From Vibrio sp. D404a (GTDB lineage: Bacteria; Pseudomonadota; Gammaproteobacteria; Enterobacterales; Vibrionaceae): a DNA stretch of 64,000 nt. Location: NCBI RefSeq assembly GCF_030248535.1, contig NZ_JAHGAJ010000004.1, forward strand, positions 62,001 through 126,000, read 5' to 3'. This document shows positions 1 through 9,013 of the stretch, piece after piece. Each line of letters begins with the position of its first letter. Position 1 is the first letter of the stretch. A program made the translations under genes and the position numbers. Below the pieces are notes generated by a model that saw only the letters and a list, made by a program, of their open reading frames with translations, was not told the origin of the DNA and did no database searches.

Positions 1-114
1 TCTAAACAGACGGTCTCTTCAATTGAAGATGTGAATGTTGGTGAAGTTATCAAAACGCAAGTTGAAGATGGCGTGATTGAATCTCAAGTCACCCAAAAGA
101 TTGCAAAAGCATAA
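1..114 (+). CDS. xseA: Exodeoxyribonuclease VII large subunit, C-terminal end (partial)
   Basis: Only the last 37 codons lie in the window; the frame is open from base 1 to the TAA at 112-114. The translated tail contains VGEVIKTQVEDGVIESQV, which matches the C-terminal pattern of XseA as I remember it from E. coli (a lysine-rich stretch, then a short 'L/V-EDG-ES-V' motif). XseA is the large subunit of exonuclease VII, which degrades single-stranded DNA. The position supports the call, because xseA precedes the yfgJ-der block in enterobacteria and that block follows about 12 kb later here. The rest of the gene lies outside the window, so the identification rests on a short tail and on context. 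Confidence 0.75.
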   Translation, partial: SKQTVSSIEDVNVGEVIKTQVEDGVIESQVTQKIAKA

Positions 115-137
115 GCGCCTAAGCAGCGTTAAACTAG

Positions 138-168
138 AAAGCCCTATCAGATTTGATAGGGCTTTTGC
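138..168. terminator. Bidirectional terminator between xseA and ureG
   Basis: Perfect 10-bp inverted repeat AGCCCTATCA (140-149) and TGATAGGGCT (154-163) with a 4-nt loop, followed by TTT on the plus strand and TTTC on the minus strand. It lies between the convergent ends of xseA and ureG and can serve both. Confidence 0.85.
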
Positions 169-200
169 TTATGGGGGGAATTATCAGAAGCTGCGAATGA

Positions 201-839
201 CTAGCTTGCCTTCTCTGGATCTTTAAGAGTAAGCATACCTTCAGTCACGATAAAGTCGATGATGGTATCTAGGCCTTTGCTCTCTTTAAGGTTGGTAAAC
301 ACAAACGGCTTGGTTGGACGCATACGTTGCGTATCTTGTTCCATCACTTCTAGCGACGCGCCAACATAAGGTGCCAAATCAATCTTGTTAATCACCAGCA
401 GATCCGAGCGAGTAATACCCGGGCCACCTTTACGTGGGATCTTTTCCCCTTCCGCTACATCAATTACATAGATAGTCAGGTCAGCAAGCTCTGGGCTGAA
501 CGTCGCACTCAGGTTATCACCGCCACTTTCAACAAACACCACATCTAGGTTTTTGTGCAGCTTAGCCAGCTCTTCAACGGCTGCGAGGTTCATCGACGCA
601 TCTTCACGAATCGCAGTGTGTGGGCAGCCGCCCGTCTCAACACCGATGATGCGATCCGGCTCTAGTGCTTCGGCGCGAGTTAGGATCTTTGCATCTTCCT
701 GTGTATAAATATCGTTAGTAACGACCGCGATATTCAGCTTGTCACGAATCGCCTTACACAGCACCTCAAGCAGTGCCGTTTTACCAGAGCCTACCGGGCC
801 GCCAATACCAATTCGAAGCGGTTGCTTATAACTTTCCAT
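201..839 (-). CDS. ureG: Urease accessory GTPase UreG
   Basis: UreG is the SIMIBI-class GTPase that drives nickel delivery into apo-urease together with UreD, UreF and UreE in the cytoplasm. The 212-residue protein has the P-loop GGPVGSGKT at residues 13-21, the nickel-binding CPH motif at 72-74, [11 protein letters not shown] at about 104-114 and the guanine-specificity motif NKID at 151-154. Length and motifs are typical of the family. It is the last gene of the minus-strand urease cluster, 38 bp after ureF, and a bidirectional terminator lies about 35 bp beyond its stop. Nothing is truncated or altered. Confidence 0.97.
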   Translation of the reverse strand: MESYKQPLRIGIGGPVGSGKTALLEVLCKAIRDKLNIAVVTNDIYTQEDAKILTRAEALEPDRIIGVETGGCPHTAIREDASMNLAAVEELAKLHKNLDVVFVESGGDNLSATFSPELADLTIYVIDVAEGEKIPRKGGPGITRSDLLVINKIDLAPYVGASLEVMEQDTQRMRPTKPFVFTNLKESKGLDTIIDFIVTEGMLTLKDPEKAS

Positions 840-877
840 AGTCTTATTCCTTATATTCTTTCCACTACATCGTTGCG

Positions 878-1558
878 CTATGAACGAAATAGCCTTGTGT
901 ATTGTGTTTCATGCAGTGAGCTGGCTATCGACAACGAGGGCGTGAAACTGCCAATCATCCACTCTTCGATCTTACCTGCCTGTTTGATAACCTCTGGGAA
1001 TCGTTCTGTGACATTCAGTAACGCAAGCTGACCATCGGTTTGACCAAGTGGCACTAGCTTCACGCCTGCAGTGACCAAATTCTCTAACCAGCTCCACAGG
1101 TAGCCTTGCTTCAAATCCTCTAAACTGATTTTCCAATGCCTTGCTGCTATGCAGAATCCCAACAGTTGATTGGGGTGCGATTGGATTGAATCCATGACAG
1201 AGACATCAATCTCCAATCGCTTAAGCAAAGTAAACAGAGCCAACCCACGCTGCTTTTCCTCCGCACGCAGTTCGCTGGTTTCACGGCTTGCGTACAAAAA
1301 ATTACACCAGTACTCAATCTGATCGAGCTCGCCTTGTTCTAGTGCCAGATAGAGTCGATCGATAATTGGCAGCTCTAGGGTGGCGACGCTTGAGTTCGCC
1401 ATGTAATTCAGCCACTGCTCCATCGTACCGCGATTGGTCACCCACCCCGCTTCCACGGCATATTCCAGCCCTTGAGAGTAGGTGAAGCCACCGATTGGTA
1501 ATGAAGGGCTAATTAATTGAAATAGGCGATAGCTCGCGACATTTGCTGTTGCTTGCAT
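878..1558 (-). CDS. ureF: Urease accessory protein UreF
   Basis: UreF is an all-helical protein that bridges UreD and UreG in the urease activation complex and controls GTP hydrolysis by UreG. The 226-residue sequence has the diagnostic N-terminal motif [16 protein letters not shown] (about residues 17-32) and a later GWVT segment, as in UreF proteins of enterobacteria. It has no signal peptide or membrane segment. It lies between ureJ (21 bp upstream) and ureG (38 bp downstream), in the usual ureE-ureF-ureG order with ureJ inserted. Start chosen at the only well-placed ATG before the conserved motif. Confidence 0.95.
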   Translation of the reverse strand: MQATANVASYRLFQLISPSLPIGGFTYSQGLEYAVEAGWVTNRGTMEQWLNYMANSSVATLELPIIDRLYLALEQGELDQIEYWCNFLYASRETSELRAEEKQRGLALFTLLKRLEIDVSVMDSIQSHPNQLLGFCIAARHWKISLEDLKQGYLWSWLENLVTAGVKLVPLGQTDGQLALLNVTERFPEVIKQAGKIEEWMIGSFTPSLSIASSLHETQYTRLFRS

Positions 1559-1579
1559 GCTTATCTCCCTAAGGGCTAT

Positions 1580-2164
1580 TTAGGCCGCCATTAAAAACAG
1601 CGCACTTAGCGAAGCCACACCCAGTGATGCCCATTTTGAATACAGCGCCTTACCGGCAACATAGCCAACGCCCATCAACCCTAAAGCACTTACCCCCATG
1701 CCTGCCGCGAACTGTGCAAGACCAGACGCAGCTTCAACGCCGTGAGCGTAACCATGGAAGAACAGGAAACCGATAGAAACCGCCAGTACGCTGTTGACCT
1801 TAGTTGTAGAAGGTGAAAACACATGCCACAAGCACAGGCTTACAACAAACAGAGAAGCGATGATCGCAGGCTCAACCACGACAGAGAAGCCCATTGCTTG
1901 ACCAACTAATAGTCCCGCCATCAGAGAAACAAGACCGCCACCGACTAGAGCGGATTTAATCTTGTTAGAATAAGAGAGCGCACCAATCAACATGCCAAAT
2001 GCCACCAGCATGATAAGGTGATCGACACCGGTCACTGGGTGCGTTAGGCCAGAGAGCAGTGAGTGAGAGCCGTGGTCATGACCCGAGTGAGCCAGAGCCA
2101 ATGTTGATGTTGTTAGCGAAGCGATTGTTAATGTCGTTAAGCCTGTAGCGTATTTAAAGTTCAT
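1580..2164 (-). CDS. ureJ: HupE/UreJ-type membrane protein, probable nickel permease of the urease cluster
   Basis: A 194-residue integral membrane protein with a hydrophobic N-terminus ending in a probable signal cleavage site (about residue 25), a short His-rich segment (HSGHDHGSH, about 26-34), then about six hydrophobic segments. The family signature HPxxGxDH is visible as HPVTGVDH in the first core segment, and a second histidine-containing motif (FFHGYAHG) lies near the middle. HupE/UreJ proteins are secondary metal permeases thought to move nickel or cobalt for hydrogenase or urease. Placement between ureE and ureF argues for nickel supply to urease. No nik-type ABC nickel importer accompanies the cluster here. 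The substrate is inferred from family and context. Confidence 0.88.
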   Translation of the reverse strand: MNFKYATGLTTLTIASLTTSTLALAHSGHDHGSHSLLSGLTHPVTGVDHLIMLVAFGMLIGALSYSNKIKSALVGGGLVSLMAGLLVGQAMGFSVVVEPAIIASLFVVSLCLWHVFSPSTTKVNSVLAVSIGFLFFHGYAHGVEAASGLAQFAAGMGVSALGLMGVGYVAGKALYSKWASLGVASLSALFLMAA

Positions 2165-2230
2165 CGCGTAATCCTTGCGTTATTCTTATCGTTGTTGTGT
2201 TTATAAATTAATGTGTCTCAAGTGACTCGA

Positions 2231-2683
2231 TTAGTGATGGTGGTGATGACCGCCAGAGCGCCCACCATAAGCCCCACCTTCTGGTTCAAAGGGTTGTTTT
2301 TCAGTGGTTACTGTTGCGCCCAAGCCCTCTACCATTTCATCCAGTACATGGTCGTGCTGATAGCGAACCCAGCCTGCCTCTACTTGTAGGGGAACATGTC
2401 GATTACCTAAGTGATAAGCCACGCGCGTCAGCAGGTGCGCATCATCGCAATACACCGTAGAAACAGTTTCTGGTGCCGCTTTGACTTCAACCGTTAAGCC
2501 ACACTCACTGGTGAGCTGTTCGCCTCCACGTAGGATGTGTCCGCGCGGAAGAAACAAACCAGCATCACGGCCATCATCGAGCGTCACTTTAAGACGACTC
2601 TTAATACGACTATCGATCGGTAGGCTCAAAAAGCCGTCGGGCGCCGTGCTCTGCTCTGCTTGAATTTGAGTTAGTTCAATCAT
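2231..2683 (-). CDS. ureE: Urease nickel metallochaperone UreE
   Basis: UreE binds nickel at its dimer interface and through a histidine-rich tail and hands it to the UreG/UreF/UreD complex. The sequence has an N-terminal peptide-binding half (with RGHILRGGE at its end), a metal-binding half (YHLGNRHVPLQVE with the conserved GNRH histidine) and a C-terminal tail GGRSGGHHHHH. I place the start at the ATG at 2683, giving 150 residues beginning MIELTQIQ, because UreE proteins start close to this motif and a GGAGG lies 12 nt upstream. A frame-compatible ATG 30 bp earlier (2713) would add 10 residues but has only a weak ribosome site. It lies between ureC and ureJ. Confidence 0.94.
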   Translation of the reverse strand: MIELTQIQAEQSTAPDGFLSLPIDSRIKSRLKVTLDDGRDAGLFLPRGHILRGGEQLTSECGLTVEVKAAPETVSTVYCDDAHLLTRVAYHLGNRHVPLQVEAGWVRYQHDHVLDEMVEGLGATVTTEKQPFEPEGGAYGGRSGGHHHHH

Positions 2684-2795
2684 GTTATTACTCAACCTCC
2701 ATATGAGATTCATAACCTTATGTAAGGCGTAGAATTAGATTCCGAGCTCTTAAAACAAGAGTGTTCAAATCAAGAGCTCTCTAAAATAATTTTCT

Positions 2796-4499
2796 TTAAA
2801 ACAAAAAGTAACGCTGTGCCATCGGCAACTCTTTGGCCGGCTCACACTCAAGCAGCTGACCATCGGCTCGTACTTGATAGGTTTGTGAATCCACTTCGAT
2901 CTTCGGCATCCAATCATTGAGCTTCATATCTGCTTTACTGATGTTGCGACAATTACTGACCACACCAATCAGGCTCTTCAACCCAAGCTGCTTATCAATG
3001 TTTTGCGCCTTGGCTTCTTTAGAAACAAACAGCATTGAGGTGTTTTGACTTGCCTTGCCCGAGCTACCAAACATAGAGCGGTAGTGCACAGGCTGTGGCG
3101 TTGGGATAGAGGCATTAGGATCGCCCATCGGTGCCATCGCGATCATGCCACCTTTTAGAATCACGCTTGGTTTGACACCAAAGAAAGCTGGTTTCCACAA
3201 CACAAGGTCGGCCAACTTTCCTTCTTCAATTGAGCCAATTTCATGCGCCATGCCGTGAGTGATAGCAGGGTTGATGGTGTATTTTGCAATGTAGCGACGC
3301 AGACGGAAGTTATCGCTGTAGTCTGAATCCTCCTCCAGGCTGCCACGCTGCACTTTCATCTTGTGCGCGGTTTGCCAAGTGCGAGTGACCACCTCACCTA
3401 CGCGCCCCATTGCTTGCGAATCCGATGCAATCATCGAGAACGCGCCAAGATCATGAAGAATATCTTCGGCAGCGATGGTTTCACGACGAATACGAGACTC
3501 AGCAAACGCGACATCTTCAGCAATCGACGGTGACAAGTGGTGGCACACCATCAGCATATCTAAATGCTCATCAACGGTATTGACGGTGTAAGGCCTTGTT
3601 GGGTTGGTTGATGACGGCAATACATTTGGTTCACCTGCAGCACGAATGATATCGGGCGCATGACCGCCACCTGCTCCTTCGGTGTGATAGGTATGAATCA
3701 CGCGATCACCAATTGCACCGAGTGTCGATTCCACAAAGCCTGATTCGTTCAAGGTGTCAGTATGAATAGCAACCTGTACATCCATTTCATCGGCAACACT
3801 TAAACACGTATCAATCGATGCAGGTGTTGTCCCCCAGTCTTCATGCAGCTTTAAGCCAACTGCACCCGCAGCCACTTGCTCGCGCAGTGCTTCTGGTTGG
3901 CTGGCGTTACCCTTGCCGAGTAAACCAAAATTCATTGGGTACTCGTCCAAGGCTTCCAACATACGGTGCATGTTCCACGGACCCGGCGTACAGGTGGTGG
4001 CGTTAGTACCTGTATTTGGTCCAGTACCACCACCAATCATGGTCGTGACACCTGACGCCAATGCCTCTTCAATCTGCTGCGGACAGATAAAGTGAATGTG
4101 GGAATCGATACCACCAGCAGTGAGGATTGAACCCTCGCCCGCCAAGATCTCAGTCCCCGGGCCAATCACAATATCAACGCCCGGTTGTACGTCTGGGTTG
4201 CCTGCTTTACCAAGCGACTGAATGCGGCCATCTTTAATCGCAACATCGGCTTTAACGATGCCCCAATAATCAAGTACCACGGCATTGGTGATCACAAGGT
4301 CTGGTGTTTCCGCACTGACTCGTTGGCTCTGTCCCATGCCATCACGAATCACTTTACCGCCACCAAACTTCACTTCGTCACCGTAAACGGTGTAGTCTTT
4401 TTCTACTTCTAGCCATAAATCGGTATCAGCAAGACGCACTCGGTCACCGACTGTTGGCCCAAACATCTCGGCATAAGCCTGTCTGGATATCGTCGCCAT
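2796..4499 (-). CDS. ureC: Urease subunit alpha (catalytic, nickel-dependent)
   Basis: UreC carries the dinuclear nickel site that hydrolyses urea to ammonia and carbamate. All expected ligands are present at Klebsiella-like positions when the ATG at 4499 is used (567 residues): His134 and His136 in SHIHF, the lysine to be carbamylated at 217 in GLKLHEDWG, histidines in the AIHTDT and [15 protein letters not shown] segments, the flap cysteine and catalytic histidine in MVCHHL, and the aspartate in [15 protein letters not shown] two codons upstream is possible, but ATG has AAAGGA at proper spacing. It follows ureB by 39 bp. The enzyme should be active. Confidence 0.98.
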   Translation of the reverse strand: MATISRQAYAEMFGPTVGDRVRLADTDLWLEVEKDYTVYGDEVKFGGGKVIRDGMGQSQRVSAETPDLVITNAVVLDYWGIVKADVAIKDGRIQSLGKAGNPDVQPGVDIVIGPGTEILAGEGSILTAGGIDSHIHFICPQQIEEALASGVTTMIGGGTGPNTGTNATTCTPGPWNMHRMLEALDEYPMNFGLLGKGNASQPEALREQVAAGAVGLKLHEDWGTTPASIDTCLSVADEMDVQVAIHTDTLNESGFVESTLGAIGDRVIHTYHTEGAGGGHAPDIIRAAGEPNVLPSSTNPTRPYTVNTVDEHLDMLMVCHHLSPSIAEDVAFAESRIRRETIAAEDILHDLGAFSMIASDSQAMGRVGEVVTRTWQTAHKMKVQRGSLEEDSDYSDNFRLRRYIAKYTINPAITHGMAHEIGSIEEGKLADLVLWKPAFFGVKPSVILKGGMIAMAPMGDPNASIPTPQPVHYRSMFGSSGKASQNTSMLFVSKEAKAQNIDKQLGLKSLIGVVSNCRNISKADMKLNDWMPKIEVDSQTYQVRADGQLLECEPAKELPMAQRYFLF

Positions 4500-4538
4500 T
4501 ATCAATCCTTTGTTATTTTCATTATTTCGTGGGAGCGC

Positions 4539-4874
4539 TTAGAGCTTGCCCATTACCTTTCCTTGAAAACCGTACACTTCCCTTGCGCCTGCGTAGCTCA
4601 CCAACTCAACCGTGCGCGACTGGCCGGGTTCAAAGCGGGTTGCTGTCCCTGCAGGAATATTTAGGCGATAGCCCTTGGTTAACTCGCGTTCGAAAATCAG
4701 CGATGGGTTCGCTTCGTAGAAATGGTAATGAGATCCAATTTGAACCGGACGGTCACCGATATTGTTGACCTTAACAGAGACAGTATCTCGCCCTTCGTTC
4801 AAGGTGATACTGCCGGGTGCTGTTTCGATTTTTCCCGGTACAAATCCGCTGTAATTAGTATTAGAACTGGCCAT
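4539..4874 (-). CDS. ureB: Urease subunit beta
   Basis: Structural beta subunit of the (UreABC)3 urease. The core motifs [36 protein letters not shown] (as [15 protein letters not shown] here), [16 protein letters not shown] and [10 protein letters not shown] are all visible. I use the ATG at 4874 (111 residues), preceded by an excellent AAGGAGG six bases upstream; a TTG 18 bp further up would overlap the ureA stop and is unnecessary. The protein is about 10 residues longer at its N-terminus than Klebsiella UreB. Gap to ureA is 10 bp, consistent with coupled translation. Confidence 0.96.
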   Translation of the reverse strand: MASSNTNYSGFVPGKIETAPGSITLNEGRDTVSVKVNNIGDRPVQIGSHYHFYEANPSLIFERELTKGYRLNIPAGTATRFEPGQSRTVELVSYAGAREVYGFQGKVMGKL

Positions 4875-4884
4875 AACTCCCTCC

Positions 4885-5187
4885 TTACACAATCGGTTCG
4901 TGAACGGTCACCAGTTTGGTGCCATCAGGAAAGGTGGCCTCGACCTGTACATCGGGGATCATTGATGGAATGCCTTCCATTACATCATCGACGGTGAGAA
5001 GAGTTCGTCCGAAATCCATCAGCTCAGAGACGGTTTTACCTTCTCTTGCACCTTCTAAAATGGCGCTACTGATCAATGCAATGGACTCAGGGTAATTGAG
5101 TTTTAAGCCTTTATCTTTTCGCTGCTGAGCAAGCATGCCAGCGCAAAAAATGAGGAGTTTGTCTTTTTCTCTTGGTGTTAATTCCAT
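4885..5187 (-). CDS. ureA: Urease subunit gamma
   Basis: The 100-residue protein starts [14 protein letters not shown] and contains [21 protein letters not shown] and [28 protein letters not shown], which is the complete UreA pattern at the usual 100-residue length. It is the smallest structural subunit and packs with UreB and UreC. It is the first gene after ureD in the transcription direction, but the 130 bp in between holds a strong terminator-like hairpin, so expression of ureA onward may depend on read-through or on a separate promoter. The ribosome site is weak (GTGGG about 8 nt upstream). Confidence 0.97.
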   Translation of the reverse strand: MELTPREKDKLLIFCAGMLAQQRKDKGLKLNYPESIALISSAILEGAREGKTVSELMDFGRTLLTVDDVMEGIPSMIPDVQVEATFPDGTKLVTVHEPIV

Positions 5188-5260
5188 TTATTTGCCCACT
5201 GTTCGTCTAGATACTTAGTCAGGTTTTCCTTCTGAGCTAAGCCAAGTTTCTATACAGCAA

Positions 5261-5306
5261 GCGAAAAAAAGTACCGAGGGCTGGAAGTCTACCCTCGGTA
5301 CAAAAA
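5261..5306 (-). terminator. Rho-independent terminator/attenuator between ureD and ureA
   Basis: Perfect 10-bp inverted repeat GTACCGAGGG (5271-5280) and CCCTCGGTAC (5292-5301) with an 11-nt loop. Read on the minus strand it is followed directly by seven T residues (5270-5264). It lies inside the ure cluster, downstream of ureD and upstream of ureA, so it would stop or attenuate transcripts coming from the urt promoter. Confidence 0.8.
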
Positions 5307-5317
5307 TGGGCAGGTCG

Positions 5318-6247
5318 CTAAGTCGCCCAAATCCTTGGTAAATCAGGGGTGGAGCCACAAAGATGTGAACGCGTTGCTTGCCATATCTGTCCAAAGGCTT
5401 GGAGAATATCTTCACTCCAATGACCTAAAGCTCGGATCACTATCAACCCTTCAATCTGTGTCGCGCCCATAATTAATGAGGACTTACTCGACGAACCAAA
5501 ATGAACAGGTTGCAGTGAAGCTTGCTGTGTAATAGAGCAGAGCAAGCTCTGTACCAACTCTAAATCTTGTGGCTGGTCCGCGGTGATATAGAAGGTTCCC
5601 ATCATGGGATAGTTTAATAAACCTATATTTATCATTAACTTATCACCACCATGAAAGTTAAAACCTTCGGTAAGCAATTTCTTGTTATCTAAGTAGATTT
5701 CGGTTTTGCCAACGAGGTGCCCTTGCTCAAATCCCTCATTTTGTGCAGGCCGACCAAAACAGTGCATCTCCCAACCCCAAAACTGTGCACCCTTTTCTAG
5801 GTAAATTTCAGTGTCTAAACGCACGTGTGCATCAGGAAAAAAGATGTTCTCTTGTGGCACCCACTCGAGGCGTGCATCTTTAGCAACGTGCAACATCTGT
5901 TTCTGCTTGGCGTATTTGGTATTTGAACGGTAGAACTTGGTCGCCCCCGGCGTGGTGATCAAGGTATTAGCGCCACTTTCTACTGATATATCAATATTTA
6001 ACGAGTCACCACCTACGACACCACCTGGAGGATGCAGCAGATAGCTGTGACAGGTTTTCCCATCGGGATACAAGGGTCTTTGCACCGCCAATGGCCCGAG
6101 TTGGTAACGGTGTTTCAGCACGGTTTTGTCACCACGGTCAGTAAAGGTCAGATCAAGATTCGCTTGCCAACCATCACGAACGTCCTCCTCTATTGCTCCC
6201 CCTAATGGCATTGCGTCTTCCAAGATCGCATTAAGTACTTCGCTCAT
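5318..6247 (-). CDS. ureD: Urease accessory protein UreD (UreH)
   Basis: UreD is the scaffold that binds apo-urease and, with UreF and UreG, forms the channel for nickel delivery. The 309-residue protein contains the family motifs RYQLGPLAVQRPLYPDG, HPPGGVVGGDSL, TPGATKFYRS and FFPDAHVRLDTEIYLEKGA, plus GWEMHCFGRPA. Length is slightly above the usual 270-280 because of an N-terminal extension of about 30 residues. Its ATG overlaps the urtE stop (ATGA, 6244-6247), tying the urea importer and urease genes into one transcription unit, at least up to the hairpin that follows ureD. Confidence 0.95.
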   Translation of the reverse strand: MSEVLNAILEDAMPLGGAIEEDVRDGWQANLDLTFTDRGDKTVLKHRYQLGPLAVQRPLYPDGKTCHSYLLHPPGGVVGGDSLNIDISVESGANTLITTPGATKFYRSNTKYAKQKQMLHVAKDARLEWVPQENIFFPDAHVRLDTEIYLEKGAQFWGWEMHCFGRPAQNEGFEQGHLVGKTEIYLDNKKLLTEGFNFHGGDKLMINIGLLNYPMMGTFYITADQPQDLELVQSLLCSITQQASLQPVHFGSSSKSSLIMGATQIEGLIVIRALGHWSEDILQAFGQIWQATRSHLCGSTPDLPRIWAT

Positions 6248-6939
6248 ACCGTGAGATACTCCTTTATCAATTTCTCATCGAGGCCATCCATCTCGCCTTC
6301 TGCTACTTGTCGGCCTCGGTCTAGAATACAAAAACGATCGCCAACCTTTCGAGCAAACGGCAGCTTCTGCTCAACCAGCAGTACCGTCAGTCCCATCTTT
6401 TCGTTGAGCATGCGAATAATGTCGCCAATCTCTTGCACGATATTGGGCTGAATCCCTTCGGTTGGCTCATCGAGAATCAGTAGCTTTGGGTTCACCACCA
6501 ACGCTCGACCGATCGCGAGCTGCTGCTGTTGCCCGCCAGACAAATCGCCACCGCGTCGATGTAGCATCTCCTTCAATACCGGAAACAGATCAAAGATAAA
6601 CTCTGGGATCTTTCGATCGCCCTTGTCTCTAATTGGCAAGCCAACCTCTAAGTTTTCTTGAACCGTGAGCATGGGAAAGATCTGTCGCCCTTGGGGAACA
6701 TAACCAATCCCTTGTCTTGGGCGCTCTTCTGCATCTGACTTTAATAGTGATTGTCCTGAGAGCGAGATATCACCGCTCTCAACTTTAACGAGACCCATAA
6801 TGCACTGCAGTAATGTTGTTTTTCCGACGCCATTGCGCCCCATAAGCACGGTGCACTTCCCTTCTGGAATATGCATATCAAGATCCCACAAGGTGTGGCT
6901 TTCACCGTAATACTGGTTAACTGATTTCACTTGTAACAT
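6244..6939 (-). CDS. urtE: Urea ABC transporter ATP-binding protein UrtE
   Basis: One of two ATPases that power the urea importer; it resembles LivF of branched-chain amino acid transporters. The 231 residues include Walker A GRNGVGKTT (about 35-43), the signature LSGGQQQQLAIGRAL (about 133-147), Walker B KLLILDEPTEGI (about 152-163) and the switch region VLLVEQK. The call UrtE rather than LivF rests on its position next to urtD, urtC, urtB, urtA and the urease genes. It starts 1 bp after urtD ends and overlaps ureD by 4 bp. Confidence 0.93.
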   Translation of the reverse strand: MLQVKSVNQYYGESHTLWDLDMHIPEGKCTVLMGRNGVGKTTLLQCIMGLVKVESGDISLSGQSLLKSDAEERPRQGIGYVPQGRQIFPMLTVQENLEVGLPIRDKGDRKIPEFIFDLFPVLKEMLHRRGGDLSGGQQQQLAIGRALVVNPKLLILDEPTEGIQPNIVQEIGDIIRMLNEKMGLTVLLVEQKLPFARKVGDRFCILDRGRQVAEGEMDGLDEKLIKEYLTV

Positions 6940-6940
6940 C

Positions 6941-7783
6941 TTATTCTCCCAGATAAACCTGTTTCACTTGTGAATGCGCTTGCACCTGATCCATGGTGCC
7001 TTCCGCCAGTACATGACCTTGGTGCAATACAGTTACATGACTGGCAATCGAGCGCACAAAATCCATATCGTGCTCAACCACGACCACGGAATGCTTGCCC
7101 GCCAGAGAATTGAGCAGCTCTGAGGTTCTGTCCATCTCTTGGTGAGTCATGCCTGCAACAGGCTCATCCACCAGCAACAGCTTAGGGTTCTGCATCAGCA
7201 GCATGCCGATTTCCAACCACTGCTTCTGACCATGAGACAGGTTCCCAGCTAAGTTGGCAGCCTCTTCGTGGAGATGAATCAACTCAAGTACAGAGAGCAG
7301 TTTATCTTTCTGCTCACCATTCATTACTGCGGTAAAGGTGCCCCACACTGAGCGAACACCAGACATAGCAAGCTCTAAGTTTTGCCATACGGTCAGACAC
7401 TCAATCACGGTTGGCTTTTGGAACTTACGCCCAATACCCGCATTGGCAATCTCTGCTTCGTTCATCTTGAGTAGGTTGATGTTAGAGCCAAGCCACACCT
7501 CACCGGTATCAGGTTTGGTTTTACCGGTGATGATGTCCATCATGGTGGTTTTGCCCGCGCCATTAGGGCCAATGATGCAGCGCAACTCACCCTCTTTGAT
7601 ATAAAGGTTCAGATCGTTGATCGCTTGGAATCCATCAAAGCTCTTGTTGACCCCTTCTACGTACAACAAAATGTTATGACGGGTATCGATAGCTGGGTGT
7701 ACATCTGGCTTGAGATAATCAAAGACCTGATCGCGGCGTGTCAGTGCACTCACCGAATCTTTTAGAGAATTCAATGTACTCAT
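6941..7783 (-). CDS. urtD: Urea ABC transporter ATP-binding protein UrtD
   Basis: LivG-like ATPase of the urea importer, 280 residues. Walker A is GPNGAGKTTMMDII (about 73-86), the signature is NLSHGQKQWLEIGMLL (about 182-197), and Walker B is LLLVDEPVAGM, followed by the switch histidine in VVVEHDMDF. The LSHGQKQWLEI version of the signature and the N-terminal extension of about 40 residues before the ATPase domain are features I associate with UrtD rather than LivG. The ATG overlaps the end of urtC by 4 bp and the stop is 1 bp from urtE, as expected for a tightly coupled operon. Confidence 0.93.
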   Translation of the reverse strand: MSTLNSLKDSVSALTRRDQVFDYLKPDVHPAIDTRHNILLYVEGVNKSFDGFQAINDLNLYIKEGELRCIIGPNGAGKTTMMDIITGKTKPDTGEVWLGSNINLLKMNEAEIANAGIGRKFQKPTVIECLTVWQNLELAMSGVRSVWGTFTAVMNGEQKDKLLSVLELIHLHEEAANLAGNLSHGQKQWLEIGMLLMQNPKLLLVDEPVAGMTHQEMDRTSELLNSLAGKHSVVVVEHDMDFVRSIASHVTVLHQGHVLAEGTMDQVQAHSQVKQVYLGE

Positions 7784-9003
7784 ACTGTCACCTCCTGTGG
7801 CTTGATCGATGCGTTATCTGCGCTCGTTGAACGCGGGTTTGAAGGGGTATTGTTCGATGAATCATTATCGGAAGAATCAGACTTTGACGAGCTGGTTTTC
7901 TTGCGCAGCTGTTGCCATTTATCGCTCACAAAGCCAATCACACCCTGCGGGAAATACATGGTCGACAACACAAACAGACCACCCAGAGCAAATAGCCACA
8001 CCTCTGGGAATTCGACCGTAAACCAACTCTTGGCATAGTTGATAATAAGCGCACCAACAATCGCACCAAACAGAGTGGCACGACCGCCCAAGGCAACCCA
8101 AACCACGACTTCAATGGAGTTAAGTGGAGCAAACTCACCGGGGTTGATGATACCGACTTGAGGCACATACAGAGCACCTGCAATACCAGCAATCACCGCC
8201 GATAACACAAACACCCACAACTTAATGCCATCAACGTCATAGCCCATAAAGCGAGTACGTGACTCTGTATCACGGATCGCCAGCGCAACACGGCCTAAAC
8301 GGCTGGTGACCACCATGCGACACACGATGTAGCTGACAATCAAGGCTAAGCCCGTGCATACGAATAAACCAATTTTGGTCGCATCACTCTGCAGGCTAAA
8401 GCCGATAATATCTTTAAAGTCAGTCAGACCATTGTTACCACCAAAGCCCATTTCGTTACGGAAAAACGCCAGCATCAAAGCGTAGGTAAGTGCCTGCGTC
8501 ATAATCGAAAGATAAACGCCCGATACTCGTGAACGAAATGCCAAGTAGCCAAACAGGTAAGCCAACGCGCCCGGCACCAATAGCACCATCAAGCAGGCAA
8601 ACCAGAACTGGTCAAAGCCGTTCCAGAACCAAGGCAGTGCCGACCAATCGAGGAACACCATAAAGTCAGGGAGAACCGGATCGCCATACACCCCACGATC
8701 GCCAATCTGACGCATCAGGTACATGCCCATCGCATAACCACCAAGGGCAAAGAAGGCACCGTGCCCAAGACTGAGAATACCTAGGTAACCCCATACCAGA
8801 TCGAGAGCCAACGCCAGCATCGCGTAGCTCAAATACTTACCCATCAATGAAATAGTAAAGGTTTCAACGTGTAATGGATGACCGCTAGGTAACAGTGTGT
8901 TGGCCATAGGCACCAAAACCACCGCTGCTAGCAAGATAAGGATCGTCAACTGACCGCCCTTGTCACCTCTCAATGCTGAGAGAACAAAAGATTTCGACTG
9001 CAT
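7780..9003 (-). CDS. urtC: Urea ABC transporter permease UrtC
   Basis: LivM-type inner-membrane permease of the urea importer. The ATG at 9003 has AAGGAG six bases upstream and gives 407 residues; a longer frame runs back into urtB but lacks a ribosome site. About eight to ten hydrophobic segments are visible, with the permease motifs DLVWGYLGILSLGHGAFFALGGYAMGMYLM near the N-terminus and ALAIRDTESRTRFMGYDV in the cytoplasmic loop. The last 40 residues are a Ser/Asn-rich tail (SSSKSDSSDNDSSNN) not required by the family. It lies between urtB (10 bp gap) and urtD (4 bp overlap). Confidence 0.94.
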   Translation of the reverse strand: MQSKSFVLSALRGDKGGQLTILILLAAVVLVPMANTLLPSGHPLHVETFTISLMGKYLSYAMLALALDLVWGYLGILSLGHGAFFALGGYAMGMYLMRQIGDRGVYGDPVLPDFMVFLDWSALPWFWNGFDQFWFACLMVLLVPGALAYLFGYLAFRSRVSGVYLSIMTQALTYALMLAFFRNEMGFGGNNGLTDFKDIIGFSLQSDATKIGLFVCTGLALIVSYIVCRMVVTSRLGRVALAIRDTESRTRFMGYDVDGIKLWVFVLSAVIAGIAGALYVPQVGIINPGEFAPLNSIEVVVWVALGGRATLFGAIVGALIINYAKSWFTVEFPEVWLFALGGLFVLSTMYFPQGVIGFVSDKWQQLRKKTSSSKSDSSDNDSSNNTPSNPRSTSADNASIKPQEVTV

Positions 9004-9013
9004 AATGTTCTCC

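Noticed and set aside
4454..5000. Plus-strand frames over ureB/ureA
   Set aside because: They are antisense to well-conserved urease subunits and have no ribosome sites.
5215..5415. 66-codon frame between ureA and ureD on the minus strand
   Set aside because: It overlaps the ureD 3' end in another frame and crosses the strong terminator hairpin.
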